Positions 1 through 10,570 of a DNA stretch of 64,000 bases are shown here, in pieces (position 1 is the stretch's first letter; each line of letters starts with the position of its first letter). The DNA is taken from positions 28,171,988 through 28,235,987 of the forward strand of contig OU862918.1 of assembly GCA_917880885.1 (NCBI GenBank), written 5' to 3'. The position numbers and the translations under genes are program-made. The DNA is from Limnephilus marmoratus (taxonomy: Eukaryota > Arthropoda > Insecta > Trichoptera > Limnephilidae). The notes under the pieces were generated by a model, which saw nothing but the letters and a program-made list of their open reading frames with translations, did not search any database and had not been told where the DNA came from.

Positions 1-431
1 GGGCAGTCGTTCGCGGACAACCGATAGCGCCGTACATACGCGCGGTAGACGCAGTATACGCTAATAAAAAAATCGAATTAATTTAAAATATACACGAAAT
101 TTAAAAAAACCTTGCACCGGTCGCTATTATAAATAAACAGTTACAATACAAAAAACGTTTTTATATATATTTTTATACGCGCAGGATAATCGGTATAACT
201 GTATTAAATAAATGTTTTTCTACGATTGTAGTATAAATTAATATAACATAATATCGCCGCACGTTTAGTTAAAAATTAAATAAAATAATAATAATTGAAG
301 TTGATTGTCGCGATAGAACACATATTTTTTTACAATACATAAATTATTGTTACAATCTGACTCTGTGGACCTATTGAAGAAATACTTGTGGAAGTACTAA
401 GTAAGAACTAATTCAGTGCGAAATAATCGAG
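1..431 (+). promoter_or_regulatory. 5' flank / probable 5' UTR of the MEX3 gene
   Basis: This stretch lies directly upstream of the MEX3 start codon. The first 60 bases are CpG-rich (for example cgcgcggtagacgc); the rest is AT-rich and free of recognisable repeats. It has no in-frame coding extension and is most simply read as proximal promoter plus 5' UTR. The transcription start cannot be placed: no TATA box at a convincing spacing is visible, and a GCAGTCG near base 4 is only a loose initiator match. Confidence 0.5.
212..241 (+). other. short upstream ORF in the MEX3 leader
   Basis: The only ATG seen in the leader before the main start opens a 9-codon frame that closes at TAA 239-241. It lies about 190 nt upstream of the MEX3 ATG and does not overlap it. 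If the leader is transcribed from upstream of 212, this uORF could modestly reduce initiation. Its role is inferred only. Confidence 0.3.
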
Positions 432-684
432 ATGGTGTACACGGACACGATGCAGTCCAGCCTGTTTTCTGAGGGGGGCACCCTGGTGGAGGAGAGAGCC
501 CTGCAGCTGGCCCTAGAGCTGTCCCTGCTGGGGCTGGGGGAGCCCGTGGGAGCCCCGCAGAGCCCCCCACTCCCCTTCTGCCAGCAGTCCGCCTTGGACG
601 ATCGCGCCAAGAAGTCCCAGAACATGACTGAGTGTGTGCCGGTTCCCTCTTCAGAGCATGTAGCTGAGATCGTTGGCAGACAAG
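432..684 (+). CDS. mex3: MEX3-type KH-domain RNA-binding protein, first coding exon (partial)
   Basis: This exon encodes the N-terminus of a MEX3 homologue. The family has two KH domains, usually followed by a C-terminal RING finger; members bind mRNA 3' UTRs and control translation or turnover of cell-fate regulators. The exon holds 84 full codons plus one base. Residues 7-12 (MQSSLF) and 21-30 ([10 protein letters not shown]) match the conserved N-terminal block of animal MEX3 proteins. A Pro-rich linker follows at about 35-50. From residue 65 the sequence is [20 protein letters not shown], the highly conserved start of KH1. The exon stops inside the RNA-binding GXXG loop (GRQ|G, residues 82-85), where vertebrate MEX3 genes also have their intron. 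Two starts are possible: ATG 432 (G at -3, G at +4) and ATG 450 (A at -3). The second gives MQSSLF, aligning with the vertebrate N-terminus, but the first is used here as the longer frame. KH1 remainder, KH2 and RING are not in this window. Confidence 0.92.
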
Positions 685-690
685 GTAAGG
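685..690 (+). other. splice donor of MEX3 coding exon 1
   Basis: CAAG|GTAAGG follows codon 84. Splicing here leaves a phase-1 intron, so the next exon must begin with two bases completing Gly (GN), matching the conserved GRQGCK of the family. Reading through the donor leaves the MEX3 similarity at once, which supports the boundary. Confidence 0.88.
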
Positions 691-1706
691 GTTCTCGTCC
701 TCCCCTTTATCATTATCTTCCAATCCCCATCTTTCGCTCCCAAATCATTCCATTTTTAAATTCCATTGAAAACCCTATTTTATTTCATGGGGGCTCCCTG
801 TGCATTCTTTCCCCCTTTTTTCATTCCATACAATTCCAAGCACCCACTTTTTTGGTCTTTCCATATCTAAATTTCTTTATCATTTATAATAATGGATCTT
901 CGTAAAAATAATGTTTACCACAATATTTTCCAATCCTTCAATTTTCCAAATGATTTTTACGACAGTAGAGTAAAGGCCCCATTTCTTCTGGCTCCCGATT
1001 CTCTTTCTAAATAGTTATCCTCCCCATTTCTTACATGCTTTAAATATCTTCATTGTCAATGTATATTTATCTTACTCCTTAGTTTACTTCTAAATAAATT
1101 TATATTAATGATAGTAAGGTGCTCAAAATCACTTCTGGCCTTACTGTCTCAAACCTCCACATCTCTTCTTCCATTTATAAATTAGCTTTAAACGTCTTTA
1201 ATTGTGGATCTTCGTCCATTCCTCAGTCTATTTCCAAAGTTTCGTCAGTAATAGTCAGTACCTACGCTACAAAATCATAAATAATGGAGCCATGCTCTCG
1301 TCTTAACCTTCCAGAAAGCGCTCGTTCGTGGGTTTTCCTACAACGCAATTTCTGAATATCTTGCGATTTATTGACTTAGTTAAAAAGCTATCTGTATAAC
1401 AGTCGTTTATTTATGCACCTGGTCCTTTATCGTCACTTATCAATCACCAAAATATTACGTAAATCGACAAATCCCCTTTACCTTCAACATATAATGAAAA
1501 GAATATTACGGGTCTCAAAATTATCAAATCTCAAAACCACGTATTTTGTTATTAATTTATGGTACCTACCTAGGTACATACATTCGTAACCTACTCAGGA
1601 ACTCAGGTAAATTCTAATTTTATATATTGATGTATTCTCTTATTATCTATATTTTTATATCTCGTATTTAACTCAAAAATTCAACTCAAATGTCGAACTT
1701 ATCACA
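691..1706. other. start of the MEX3 giant intron, no recognised element
   Basis: AT-rich, pyrimidine-biased sequence. Reading frames here have no recognisable domains; the open frame running on past the donor is intronic read-through. No repeat pair was recognised. Confidence 0.5.
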
Positions 1707-1709
1707 TAA

Positions 1710-1872
1710 AGGGGCATACATTAATTGCGTGAGCATTTTTTCTTCCAATCTAGACCTCCCCCCTCCCTTGGTGAGATAAATTTGGACCACTTCGTATATT
1801 CTTTTCGAGTAACGTGAGATTTTGATGAACCCCCCCATCCCCTTTGAGCTCACGTAATTAATGTATGTCTCC
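1710..1872. mobile_element. Harbinger-like MITE, family 1
   Basis: The ends are inverted repeats (GGGGCATACATTAATTGCG at the left, the complement GTAATTAATGTATGTCTCC at the right), 163 bp in all and flanked by TAA on both sides (1707-1709 and 1873-1875). C-rich runs fill the middle. A 3-bp TWA duplication with long TIRs fits PIF/Harbinger. It has no coding capacity. Confidence 0.6.
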
Positions 1873-1875
1873 TAA

Positions 1876-4800
1876 ATATCCAAAGAGTGCCCGTATTTGC
1901 AGAAAATCTATGCAAAATAGGTACATATTTTTAAAGTCGCTATGGGAATCGAACCTATCTAATATAATAATTTACAGATCACAAAAGATCGAATACGTAG
2001 ACACAGGTAGGTACCTACCTACTACGAAGGCCATAAAAGAGAATCTTTCTTTAATTTCAGGGCCTTTTCGTAATAAGAATAAATTAATGTACCTAGGTAC
2101 ATATGAATAAAATGTTAATTGAAACCTATTTATAGGTACATTCCGTGGAAAGTATTAGCCCTAATTTAATAAAACTACCTACCTATTCATAGTTACTTAT
2201 ATTTTTTTATCATCCTTCCTTCTAAGAATATTCCCTAACAATGCATCTTCCCATTGTTCTCTGTCATTAGCTATCCCCACTTCCCATTATCCATTACCCA
2301 TAAGTAAAATGTCATTACTGGATCACAAAATCCGGAGGAATTTGCATTTATTCGGGTAAGTCCCATTCCCTGTAAAAATACGAATATTTCCGTTATGTCT
2401 TTTTACTACCTAATGAGTAATGAGACACCCTCAATAATAAAAGTACCACATTCCTGAATAAAAACAAGGGTCACAGATAAGTACCTACCTTTTTATTAGT
2501 ACCTACTTACAAATAATTACTTTCCGATGTATTTTGTAGCCATAAAAAATACACTAAAAAGTTAAAACCTAACCTAACTAATCTGGCAGTTAATTATTTA
2601 TTTATGAAGTACCTAGGTAGTTACCTACTACTATGATATTTTATGTGAATGTTGTGAAAACTTCTGAAAACGGTATTAGGAGTACGCAGTAATGAATGTC
2701 TGTTAGCTATTAGATTCAGTAACACCTCAGTGTTATCTTTCTCACCGGCGATATTCAGTAGAAATCATGTTCTCCAGAGCCATGCTGCGCCGTATCTTAG
2801 TCAACACCCTCATGGTATTATCTCCCACAATGGGGCAGTTATTGTATTTCGTGTCCCATTCCGGCTATCTCAGTTGCTGCGGGCATTACTTTATTTTACT
2901 ACGTTCTGTATTGTACGCCGGCCGGGCGAACATAACCTTACTTTTTGACAGGCCGACGTCCTTGAACAATTACGACCAACCTAAATTATTATTGTAAATT
3001 GTCTAGCTTCTAAGCCGTGTCCTTGATCCGGCCGGTGTAATAATGAAATCGTCAATGATTAGCATTTTACGCATGCCCATGTACATAGCAATTATTATTA
3101 GCCATTACATTGAATATTATTATTTTTCTAAGTGTGCCACTTTGAAATTTGGGCTTTCGGGCGGTGTTGCCAATCTAAAAATTAATCAAATTACCTTATT
3201 ATTTATCCAGCGGTTGATTTGTATACGTACCTAGGTACCTGAGTTACCTATTGAAATGTTATACCAATCTTTGAATAATCAGTAGGAAGCAATCTTTATA
3301 AGTTAAAACTTCGCAATATTGTACTGACCTTATTTTTATTACAATTATTTTTTTTAAATACCTAGGTCGGTAGGTACCTCCTCGCACATAAGTTATATAA
3401 TCTTAAAAAATGACCAGCAAATGTTCTATGGTCGTCGCCATATGAATCACGAATTGAATTATTAATGTTATTATTTATTATAGTACAAGTATGTACCTAA
3501 TCAAATCGCAATATGTAACTTTTATGTTTCTATTTATAATATTTTAACTTTACTATATTAGGTACTCATTTTTCATCCACCTTTGTAAAATCCTAAAATA
3601 TTTTTGCGTTTTGTAATTAGGTACCTACCTGGGTAGTTAATTTGCATCTTGGTTTTTGAAGGGTAGGTACCTACCCAATTTAAATTTATTCGATACCCCA
3701 ACTCTAGTACATGTATGTTGGCACGGGACGGGGTTATGTTAGCAGTAGTCCCAGAAGTTATGTACATATTATAACTACTTGCCCCGGTTATCTCCAGTTT
3801 CCACGGTGTCGGCTTTCGGCATAGGGATGTTCCGCGGAGGGCGGTTCGGTTGGTTGGCTGGCTGGCTGGCTGGAAGTGCGGGGCAGCTTCGTTCGGCTCC
3901 ACGGGGTGGCGACCACGTGTTCGTATTGATTTTCTCCCGCCAGTACGCCCACTTCCATCCAAGTGCCGGCATACAAATCCACATTACTGCCATGCCGAGA
4001 TCCACCACTTATTATTACCTCAATTTAGGTACCTACTTGCGTTAGAGACAAATTTTATATGGTAATTTAGGTACGCAATTTAAAAAAAGGGTTCTTACGT
4101 TACTCGAGAAGATATCTTTTTTTTAAATGTTCCTACGTTAACCGGGAAGGTATGTACTACATAGCGTACTTTGTACTTTTGTAATAGGGACGTGAAAACG
4201 TTGCATAATATTTATTTATTTAGGTAGGGTGTGTAGGTACGGTACTGCCGCTGAGAAGTCTTATGAAGACTCTCTATTCTATTACAAGCGTCGTTTGTGA
4301 GAAAGTGGGAGAGTTTGTAATACATAAAGAGGATATAACGTCACAAACATAGATTAAAATGAGTCGCATATTACTAGGTACGAACTTTTCGTTTCTTCCA
4401 CGCCGACGCAACGCGATGATGTTATGCTTTGTAAATTAAAAAAAATTACGTCGGTTCTTACTTAGTATGATAAACATACGCAATTAAATAGATATTAATA
4501 TTGTATCGGCGGGTATGGGTGTATCGTTCACACGTGCGACTGAAGACGACATCCGCTGGAGTAGGTACTTGAGTAAATTCATGCAGACACCATGTGTGTG
4601 CTTGACTTTAGTATTTGAATATTTTTCCTCCATGACCTTCGAACAAAGTTTCGTTATTTATAACTTATTTTACAATTCTTCATTCGCAGTTCTGTGCAGC
4701 GCTATTGTTTACCGAGGAACAATTCCGGCGCTCGATTTTTTTCGACACTTTTTCATTTTCATAATACTGCTTCGGAATAATTAAACAAAACGTCTCCGGG

Positions 4801-5007
4801 GCCTCCGGGCAAGTGATGTTGTCAAATTCTGAAGGACAAAACAGTACTGTAATAAGACTAATGATTTAGAAAAGCTCTAACCCTTGATTCGTCCATAGAA
4901 ATGAACCTACCAGTAGATACTAGACTCGCCATAGTCTCATATACTCACAATATAATGTGGAAAGTAAAGAACACTCTTTTGTTTTCAGCGATTTTCAGTA
5001 TAATTTC
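1876..5007. other. AT-rich intron rich in GTAGGTACCTAC palindromes
   Basis: No gene is visible. Numerous short palindromes of the type taggtacctacc occur here (near 2010, 2490, 2620, 3240, 3370, 3620, 3665 and 4030). A locally GC-richer block at 3780-3970 contains a TGGC microsatellite, and its open frames on both strands reflect base composition, not a recognisable protein. Confidence 0.5.
3846..3873. repeat. (TTGG/CTGG)n microsatellite
   Basis: A short tandem run of ttggttggctggctggctgg inside the GC-richer block. Confidence 0.8.
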
Positions 5008-5728
5008 TTAAGAGGGCATTACCAGAGAAAGCCGGAAATACGTCATTTTCAAAAAAGTTTTTAGACGTCTTGACTCTTTTCCACAAAAAATTATAAATGG
5101 ATTTCGAAAGATTGTTCTTTTATCTAGCATTCGTATGTAATAAATTTTTAGATTTTTTTTTAATTTTTAGTATAATAAGGTTATTCCATAGGTCGTTGGC
5201 AGATTTGTTAAGTTTTCAAAAAAGTTTTTGTATTATACCACACCCATTTGAAATAATGTAATCATGCAGTAAAATAAATCAATACATTATCTAGCAGAGT
5301 TATGTATTAGAATTTTAATTTTAGTTTCAATAAAATCATTAAAAAATATGTACGTACATCTGTTTCTTGACGAAAATTGGTCCTTTTGTGTATTTATTTG
5401 CGCACTTACAAACTAATATATTTCAGATTTTTTTAACATTCTTATTAAATTTAGACATTATTGAAAAATGATAAATACTTATAATCAAAAAATAACTACA
5501 AAAAGTACACTATTTTAATAGTTTTATCATCACGCCTTTCAGCATTTTTGGATGAAGGTATAAATTAAAGCTAATTTGGATTGAAATAAATTCGATATTG
5601 AGTTATAATTTAAAAAAGCTGGTACGGAGAATAATTAATCTTTCTCATTGTAACCGCCCTGCACGATCGGAAGAACAACTTTCGACGAAATGTGGATTTT
5701 CGTCCGCTGGCTGGTTAAACGCTCTTAA
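5008..5728. mobile_element. piggyBac-like MITE, copy 1
   Basis: About 720 bp, bounded by TTAA at both ends (5008-5011 and 5725-5728). Imperfect TIRs GAGGGCATTACCAG and, at the right, CTGGTTAAACGCTC match at 14 of 18 positions if TTAA is included. A near-full copy lies at 24091..24812 and a truncated one at 60467..61147. The interior is AT-rich with no transposase. TTAA flanks in both intact copies suggest piggyBac-type integration. Confidence 0.65.
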
Positions 5729-6440
5729 TTCAAAAGTTTATTCCTGTGTGATAAAGATAGACAATCAAATAATGTGTGTGTATGAATGCAATGAATATAG
5801 GAGCGGGCGGCGTATTGCTTGTCACTTTTTGATGGAACGTTCGCTGTCTTCTTTTCTTGAGGCCCACTAGAATAAAAGGTCCGGCTGCTATACAATAAAT
5901 ACAATAAGGCAACGACAGTTTTCAAATGGTGGCGATTGTCATCAATACTTGTTAGAACTACTGATTTATGTGTTGTTTTACCGCAAGCAAACAAATAGAG
6001 TGTTTAGGCTGATTAGTCTACTTTAAAACAGTGAAGTTTGCGCGTCCAGACCCTTTACTTTAGTAGGACTTGAATTTTCTCTAATGACATGTAAAACCGC
6101 GAGCGGGAAACATGAAAATTCATTGTAATATTTATAATAATCGATAATATTAAGTAATTTGCGTGTACTTATAAATGAAATGTTATTCATTCGCCTTTAC
6201 TATTATTTGCCGTGTAATTGAAACATTTTCTCATCACACAGGAGGGCATTTTGACACTTTTTAAAATGCAATTTACTTACTGGTAAGTAAGTGCTGGTAA
6301 GACGCAACCTTACTCGACGCGTAGCAGTTTAGTACTAAAGTACTAGATATCGAGATCGTTACAATTGTCTTGTTCTTGTCTTCCCACTTTGAGATTTCTA
6401 CCCCTCGTCTAATAGTATGTAACGTCATAGCCTACATGTA
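5729..6440. repeat. diverged dispersed repeat D, copy 1
   Basis: This stretch aligns by eye with 31085..31400 plus 32040..32350. Shared blocks include gataaagatagac, gcaacgacagttttcaaat, cagaccctttactt versus cagaccctgtactt, gaaatgttattc, and gaaaacattttctcatc versus gaaacattttctcatc. The second copy is split by a Helitron. No coding content is seen. It is probably an old non-autonomous transposon or LINE tail. Confidence 0.5.
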
Positions 6441-7120
6441 TGTAATATATTATGTAAAATTGTGTTTTATATTGCATGCATCTTAAAAGTAAATAAAAAG
6501 ACATACATTAATGTGGCACATTTAACACGGCATTGATTGAATAATAGTGTAAAACGCTTTACAAGATGTACCTACCCAGCTTGAAGGTACATAGAATATA
6601 GACACATCCACAAAAAAGAAAATACATTAAAATTATAAAGGACCACATTGTACACCTACAACGAATAAAGATGTAATCTACTTTTACCTACCTACTTATT
6701 TTCAGGATTTACAAAATAAGTCTATGGTTTAAGTTTAAGGTTTAAGTGTTTGGGTAGGTAAGTAGGTACCTACCTCACAATGCATTTAAATTCTGTGGCA
6801 ACTTTCAGATGCTTTGTGGGATATTCTCTTTGTTCCGCAGGTATAATATATTTTAATTTGCCTGTATTTTTCACCTCCGGTAAGCACTCTGAACACAAAC
6901 TATCCTTTATTCCCATAACCATAAAGGGATGCTTTCACAGAAGAGCAGTGTGGCGAATGCCTTGAATTTGGGGCTAAATGGAAAAATTCCGAATTTGTAC
7001 TGGTTCTTTTGATTGGTGCAATGTTTTTTCTTCATTTTTTTAATTCAACTCCCGACTAGATACTAAAATTCAACAATTATCATCCTAATATAAAATTAAC
7101 CCCTCGTCCACCCTCGTATA
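6441..7120. other. intron without recognised element
   Basis: AT-rich DNA with a few taggtacctacc palindromes near 6760. A pyrimidine-rich stretch ends in CAG|GTATAA at 6840/6841, a weak recursive-splice-like junction discussed under findings. Confidence 0.45.
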
Positions 7121-7258
7121 ATGTAGGGCAGGGGTCACCAATTACTTTCATTAGGGGTCCGTTTTTTAAAATAACACGACCGTCGCGGTCCGGAAGGGAA
7201 AAGCCTAACCACCCCCTCCCGACTTAACAATATCAATGAACAAATAAAACGAATGTTA

Positions 7259-7420
7259 GGGAACGTACCCATACTACGTGACCAATTTTTTTTTGCAATT
7301 TTTACCCCCCCCCCCCCCCCCCCGGTGACCAAAATCCTAAGCAAACCGCCGCTCATTTGAACCAAGCGTGACATTTTGAAGACCCCCCCCGAAGAGGTCA
7401 CGTAGTATGGGTACGTTCCC
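7259..7420. mobile_element. Harbinger-like MITE, family 2, copy 1
   Basis: Long near-perfect TIRs begin GGGAACGTACCCATACTACG and continue a few bases further; TTA is duplicated at 7256-7258 and 7421-7423. The middle has a poly-C run of about 20 followed by a second C run. It is nested inside the hAT element. Sister copies lie at 9500..9651 and 18092..18238, all with a TWA target site, as in PIF/Harbinger. Confidence 0.85.
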
Positions 7421-7500
7421 TTATGTTATTAAATAATCAGCAAATGTTATGAATAAAAAGAAGTACCAAGGGTTTTTTTACAATATTAATGAGAAAAATG

Positions 7501-8010
7501 TCATTTTTTGCCTTGGACTATTCGTCCGAACTTTGGACTAAAGTTTGTGCAGGCTATTGTCATTAAATCTTGGAGATGTTCATCAGTAAGTCTGCTCAGG
7601 AATTTATTTTTTATGAAGTTCATCTTGGAAAATGCTGCTTCACAAACATGAGGTGTTTCAATGCAATTTTTTTTATTCTTGGTATTTATTAGCACAAACA
7701 AATTTTATCCAAAACTCTTGACAACAAACTTCCTGTTTTTGGTGTTTTAAAACTGTATTTCTTGAAAATTGATCAATTCCATCTGGAGAGCAGCTTTACT
7801 ACTCCCGAAAATATTGGCAGCCTCATTGTTCCATTCATCACGAGGATGCAGGGAGTAAATGTTACTGAGGATTTTGACGACGTTCTCAATTTTCTTAAAA
7901 TGTGTGAATCTGTTTTCAAATTCCGATTTAAGATCCAATCAAAATATTTTGTATTGTTAACACAAGGTCCGCACAAGATAGGTCGGCGGTCCAGATCCGG
8001 ACCACGGTCC
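7501..8010 (-). pseudogene. hAT transposase remnant (GTF2IRD2/ZBED-like C-terminal part)
   Basis: The minus strand carries pieces of a hAT transposase in more than one frame. Reading from about 8010 towards 7750 gives fragments such as RFSHFKKIENVV-like and ALQMELINFQ, which match the region before the hAT dimerisation domain of GTF2IRD2/ZBED/SCAND3-type proteins. Then 7701..7501 gives EAAFSKMNFIKNKFLSRLTD followed by EHLQDLM, the conserved C-terminal dimerisation segment of the same group. The zinc-finger and most of the DDE core are missing and frames are broken, so this is a dead fragment inside the 7129..8028 transposon. Family assignment is from recognised motifs, not from a search. Confidence 0.75.
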
Positions 8011-8036
8011 GCCATTTGGTGACCCCTGATGTAGGG

Positions 8037-9420
8037 GATAGAATGCTTGGAGTCAATAACGGTAAATGTATCTGGCAACCCTTTCTAACTGTAAATTTTG
8101 GTTTTTCCCACCCTTCGTTATATTATAACACCATTAGAGGAATGCTTGTTCTCGTAAACCCAAATAATATATGTAATTAAAAATGCTAATAACTTTATTG
8201 CGAAATAATGGATATAAATCATGATGGAGTGCATTCGAAAAACCCCTGATAAACTTCTTCGGAAAGCATTTTTTATGTTATAATAATAAACGAAAGGTTA
8301 CTGGTAGGAATTTATTTTAATGGCGAAGATCGGACTATTGCTTGACGCTATTCAATGGCAACACCGACCCATATAATATATTATATTTCGTACCTATTAA
8401 GTAATGAGTAATGTAATGATAATATGTTTTCTAGCGCGCTTTTGATAAGACCTCGCGGGAACTACGTGACCATAGAGTAGAAATAATGGACAATCATAAC
8501 TTTTTGCCATTGTAATTAAAATATAACTTAGTATGTTCATTCCGCCGGTCCGTAGAGTTGAGCTTTGTGTTTCTCTGGGCCAATCTAAAGTCAGAAACAA
8601 ACGTCGGTTGGGTCGGCGGCCGTCCCTGACAGCGGGCAGCGAAGCGCGGACCCCACGTGTACTACCCAGTCACCACACTTGCCACTGCGCCGCTGGAGTG
8701 CGCAGCGAGGATTCAAATTTATATTCTTAATTATGGTTATTCACAAAAAACTTTTCTGCCATAGGTAGTTAGCTAAGTAGGTACCTACCTCTCTGCGTCA
8801 TTTATCCACATATATTATTTAATTACGTGTTGCCATTCTATAATATTAATTACTATGTTAGACACATTATGCTTCTAGTTTTTCGTTTATCTGAGTAGTG
8901 ATGGAACACATTTTAATTCGGTTGGATAAAGATTTTTTAGTTCCGCGTTTGAAATAAAATTTTATTTTATCCTTGGAAAGCAAGTGATTAGTAGTATTGT
9001 AGTATGTATTTTAATAATAGTGTAGACCATAGATTTAGTATCTCATTTTGGCAAGTGAGTTATAAGAACTCTATTAGATATCTCACGACGCAGAATTGAT
9101 ATAATGCGGTGGTGATGACCTATCTTTTGTCTTCGTAATAGTAAATTCAACGCGTGCTAGGCAAAAAACTCGTCTAATCCACCGCCGATCAAACGTGTTT
9201 TTTTCTACGAGTACTTATTGTCTTCGATGTATCCGCTCCAATAATTATTTTTCATTTGTTGTTGTTTTTTTAAATATTGAACACCAAGTAGGTAGGTATC
9301 ATAAATAGGTGCAGATCATCTACTATATCAAATCATTATATGCGCGGCTAGCAAGGTGTCACAAAAAACAATGATGATGTTAAAAAAAACACGCTACCTT
9401 GTTTGAAAGACATAATTTCA
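8037..9420. other. intron segment with a GC-rich block
   Basis: Mostly AT-rich, with no recognised element. The exception is about 8535-8710, which is GC- and CpG-rich and contains a CACGTG E-box near 8655. No protein domain is recognised in its frames. It could be a regulatory block of the intron, but this rests on composition only. Confidence 0.4.
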
Positions 9421-9780
9421 ATGACTAAACAAAATACCTAAGAGAAGGACTTGGCGTATCAATCCAAATACTTAATCGAACATTCTGTCCAAAGGGTTAG
9501 GGAACGTACCCATACTACGTGACCAACTTTTTGCAATTAACCCCCCCCCCCCCGTGACCAAAATCCTAAGCAACTCGCCGCTCATTTGTATGGAGCGTGA
9601 CATTTTGAAGACCCCCCCCCTAAACGTGTCACGTAGTATGGGTACGTTCCCTTATACAAAAATGGCGGCGGTTTAATACAGTAATACATATTGGTTCAAT
9701 CTTGGCCGCCATTTTTGTGTAACCGTTTGGACAGAATGTTTTATTGGTACGCCAAATCCTCAGGGTATTTTATTTAGTTA
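9421..9780. mobile_element. inverted-repeat element split by a Harbinger-like MITE
   Basis: Left arm blocks gactaaacaaaatacc, acttggcgtatcaat and aacattctgtccaaa reappear inverted on the right as ggtattttatttagt, attggtacgccaaat and tttggacagaatgtt. An inner palindrome (aaaatggcggcgg / ccgccattttt) follows the MITE. Outer boundaries and target duplication are unclear. The MITE inserted in the left half. Confidence 0.6.
9500..9651. mobile_element. Harbinger-like MITE, family 2, copy 2
   Basis: TIRs begin GGGAACGTACCCATACTACG, with TTA on both sides (9497-9499 and 9652-9654) and two internal C runs. It is nested in the 9421..9780 inverted-repeat element. Confidence 0.85.
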
Positions 9781-10000
9781 CTAGCGAGTTCCCGGCGTGC
9801 GTTGCAATGCCACTTAAATAAATAAATTTGTTACTCCATGCTTGTCCTTTCCGATTCGTTCCCGTTCCCCCTCCCCTCCCCGCCCTACCTCTTTTCCTCG
9901 CTGCTAAACTACGAAATACACCCATTTTTCAAACAACTTGCGCGCCACCTATTGCAATATTTTAATACAAATTTCATAACGCCAGAGCTCACCAGTAAAT
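9780..10000 (-). mobile_element. Helitron-like element fragment
   Basis: Read on the minus strand, the element ends in gcaacgcacgccgggaact followed by CGCTAGT. The pyrimidine-rich body (cgttccccctcccctcc) and the phrase cgccagagctcacc are shared with copies at 16621, 31404, 39215, 59483 and 59934. Its head (TC end) is lost. Confidence 0.55.
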
Positions 10001-10232
10001 ATATATGGAAACCTTCGCGGGCGTGCGCAAAACATATATTTTTGCAATACAATAGTATAGGAAAAAAAATCATAACACACTATTATATACAGACACCATC
10101 CCGGGAAAGCACACGGATGTATGGTTTACGAACACATAAGGGACAAACAAAGAAACATTCATTTTTATACGTTAACAATTGGATAATTTAGATATTATTA
10201 TGTGAATATTGATTTTGTAATACAAACATGAA

Positions 10233-10430
10233 ATGAGTCAAGCATTGAATGAAACTGTTCGTGATATGAGAACCAAAGGGCAAAATCTCTTACTTATCCC
10301 TTTCGCCAAAACAACGCTTGGTCAAAGAAACTTCAGGTACTTTGCGACAAAACTTTATAATACACTTCTACTTACCATTAGACAGCACACTAATTACGTA
10401 AAATACAAATCAGTTACCAAGTCTTCGATC
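10233..10430 (+). pseudogene. CR1/Jockey-like LINE, C-terminal ORF2 fragment
   Basis: The frame contains LLLIPFAKTTLGQRNFRYFA followed by TKLYNTL, the short motif (LGQRSF.Y.A...WN.LP type) found at the extreme C-terminus of CR1/Jockey-like ORF2 proteins. A related fragment with TFGQRSFRYFATKIFNILP lies at 29089..29340. No reverse transcriptase core precedes it, so it is a 5'-truncated dead copy. Beyond about 10430 the frame stays open but is unrecognised and runs into an inverted-repeat element. Confidence 0.55.
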
Positions 10431-10570
10431 ACTAGCAAAGACGGATCATATATTAACAATATTGGTAAATTTTTGAGATCGGTGGCAATGGTTAATACGC
10501 ACTTTTTTGGAAAAAATCTTTTGATTCACCTTAATTACATTAAAAGACAACTATTTGCATTGGGGGAAGT

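Larger units (their letters stand above)
7129..8028 (-). mobile_element. hAT DNA transposon, internally deleted, with exact 8-bp TSD
   Basis: The ends are perfect inverted repeats CAGGGGTCACCAA and TTGGTGACCCCTG, and ATGTAGGG is duplicated exactly at 7121-7128 and 8029-8036. This is a textbook hAT insertion. The 900-bp element keeps only a broken 3' part of a transposase on the minus strand and has itself been hit by a 162-bp Harbinger-like MITE at 7259..7420. It cannot encode an active transposase. Confidence 0.9.

Noticed and set aside
691..905. Continuation of the MEX3 frame past 684
   Set aside because: Similarity stops exactly at the GTAAGG donor; the remainder is pyrimidine-rich intron translated by chance.
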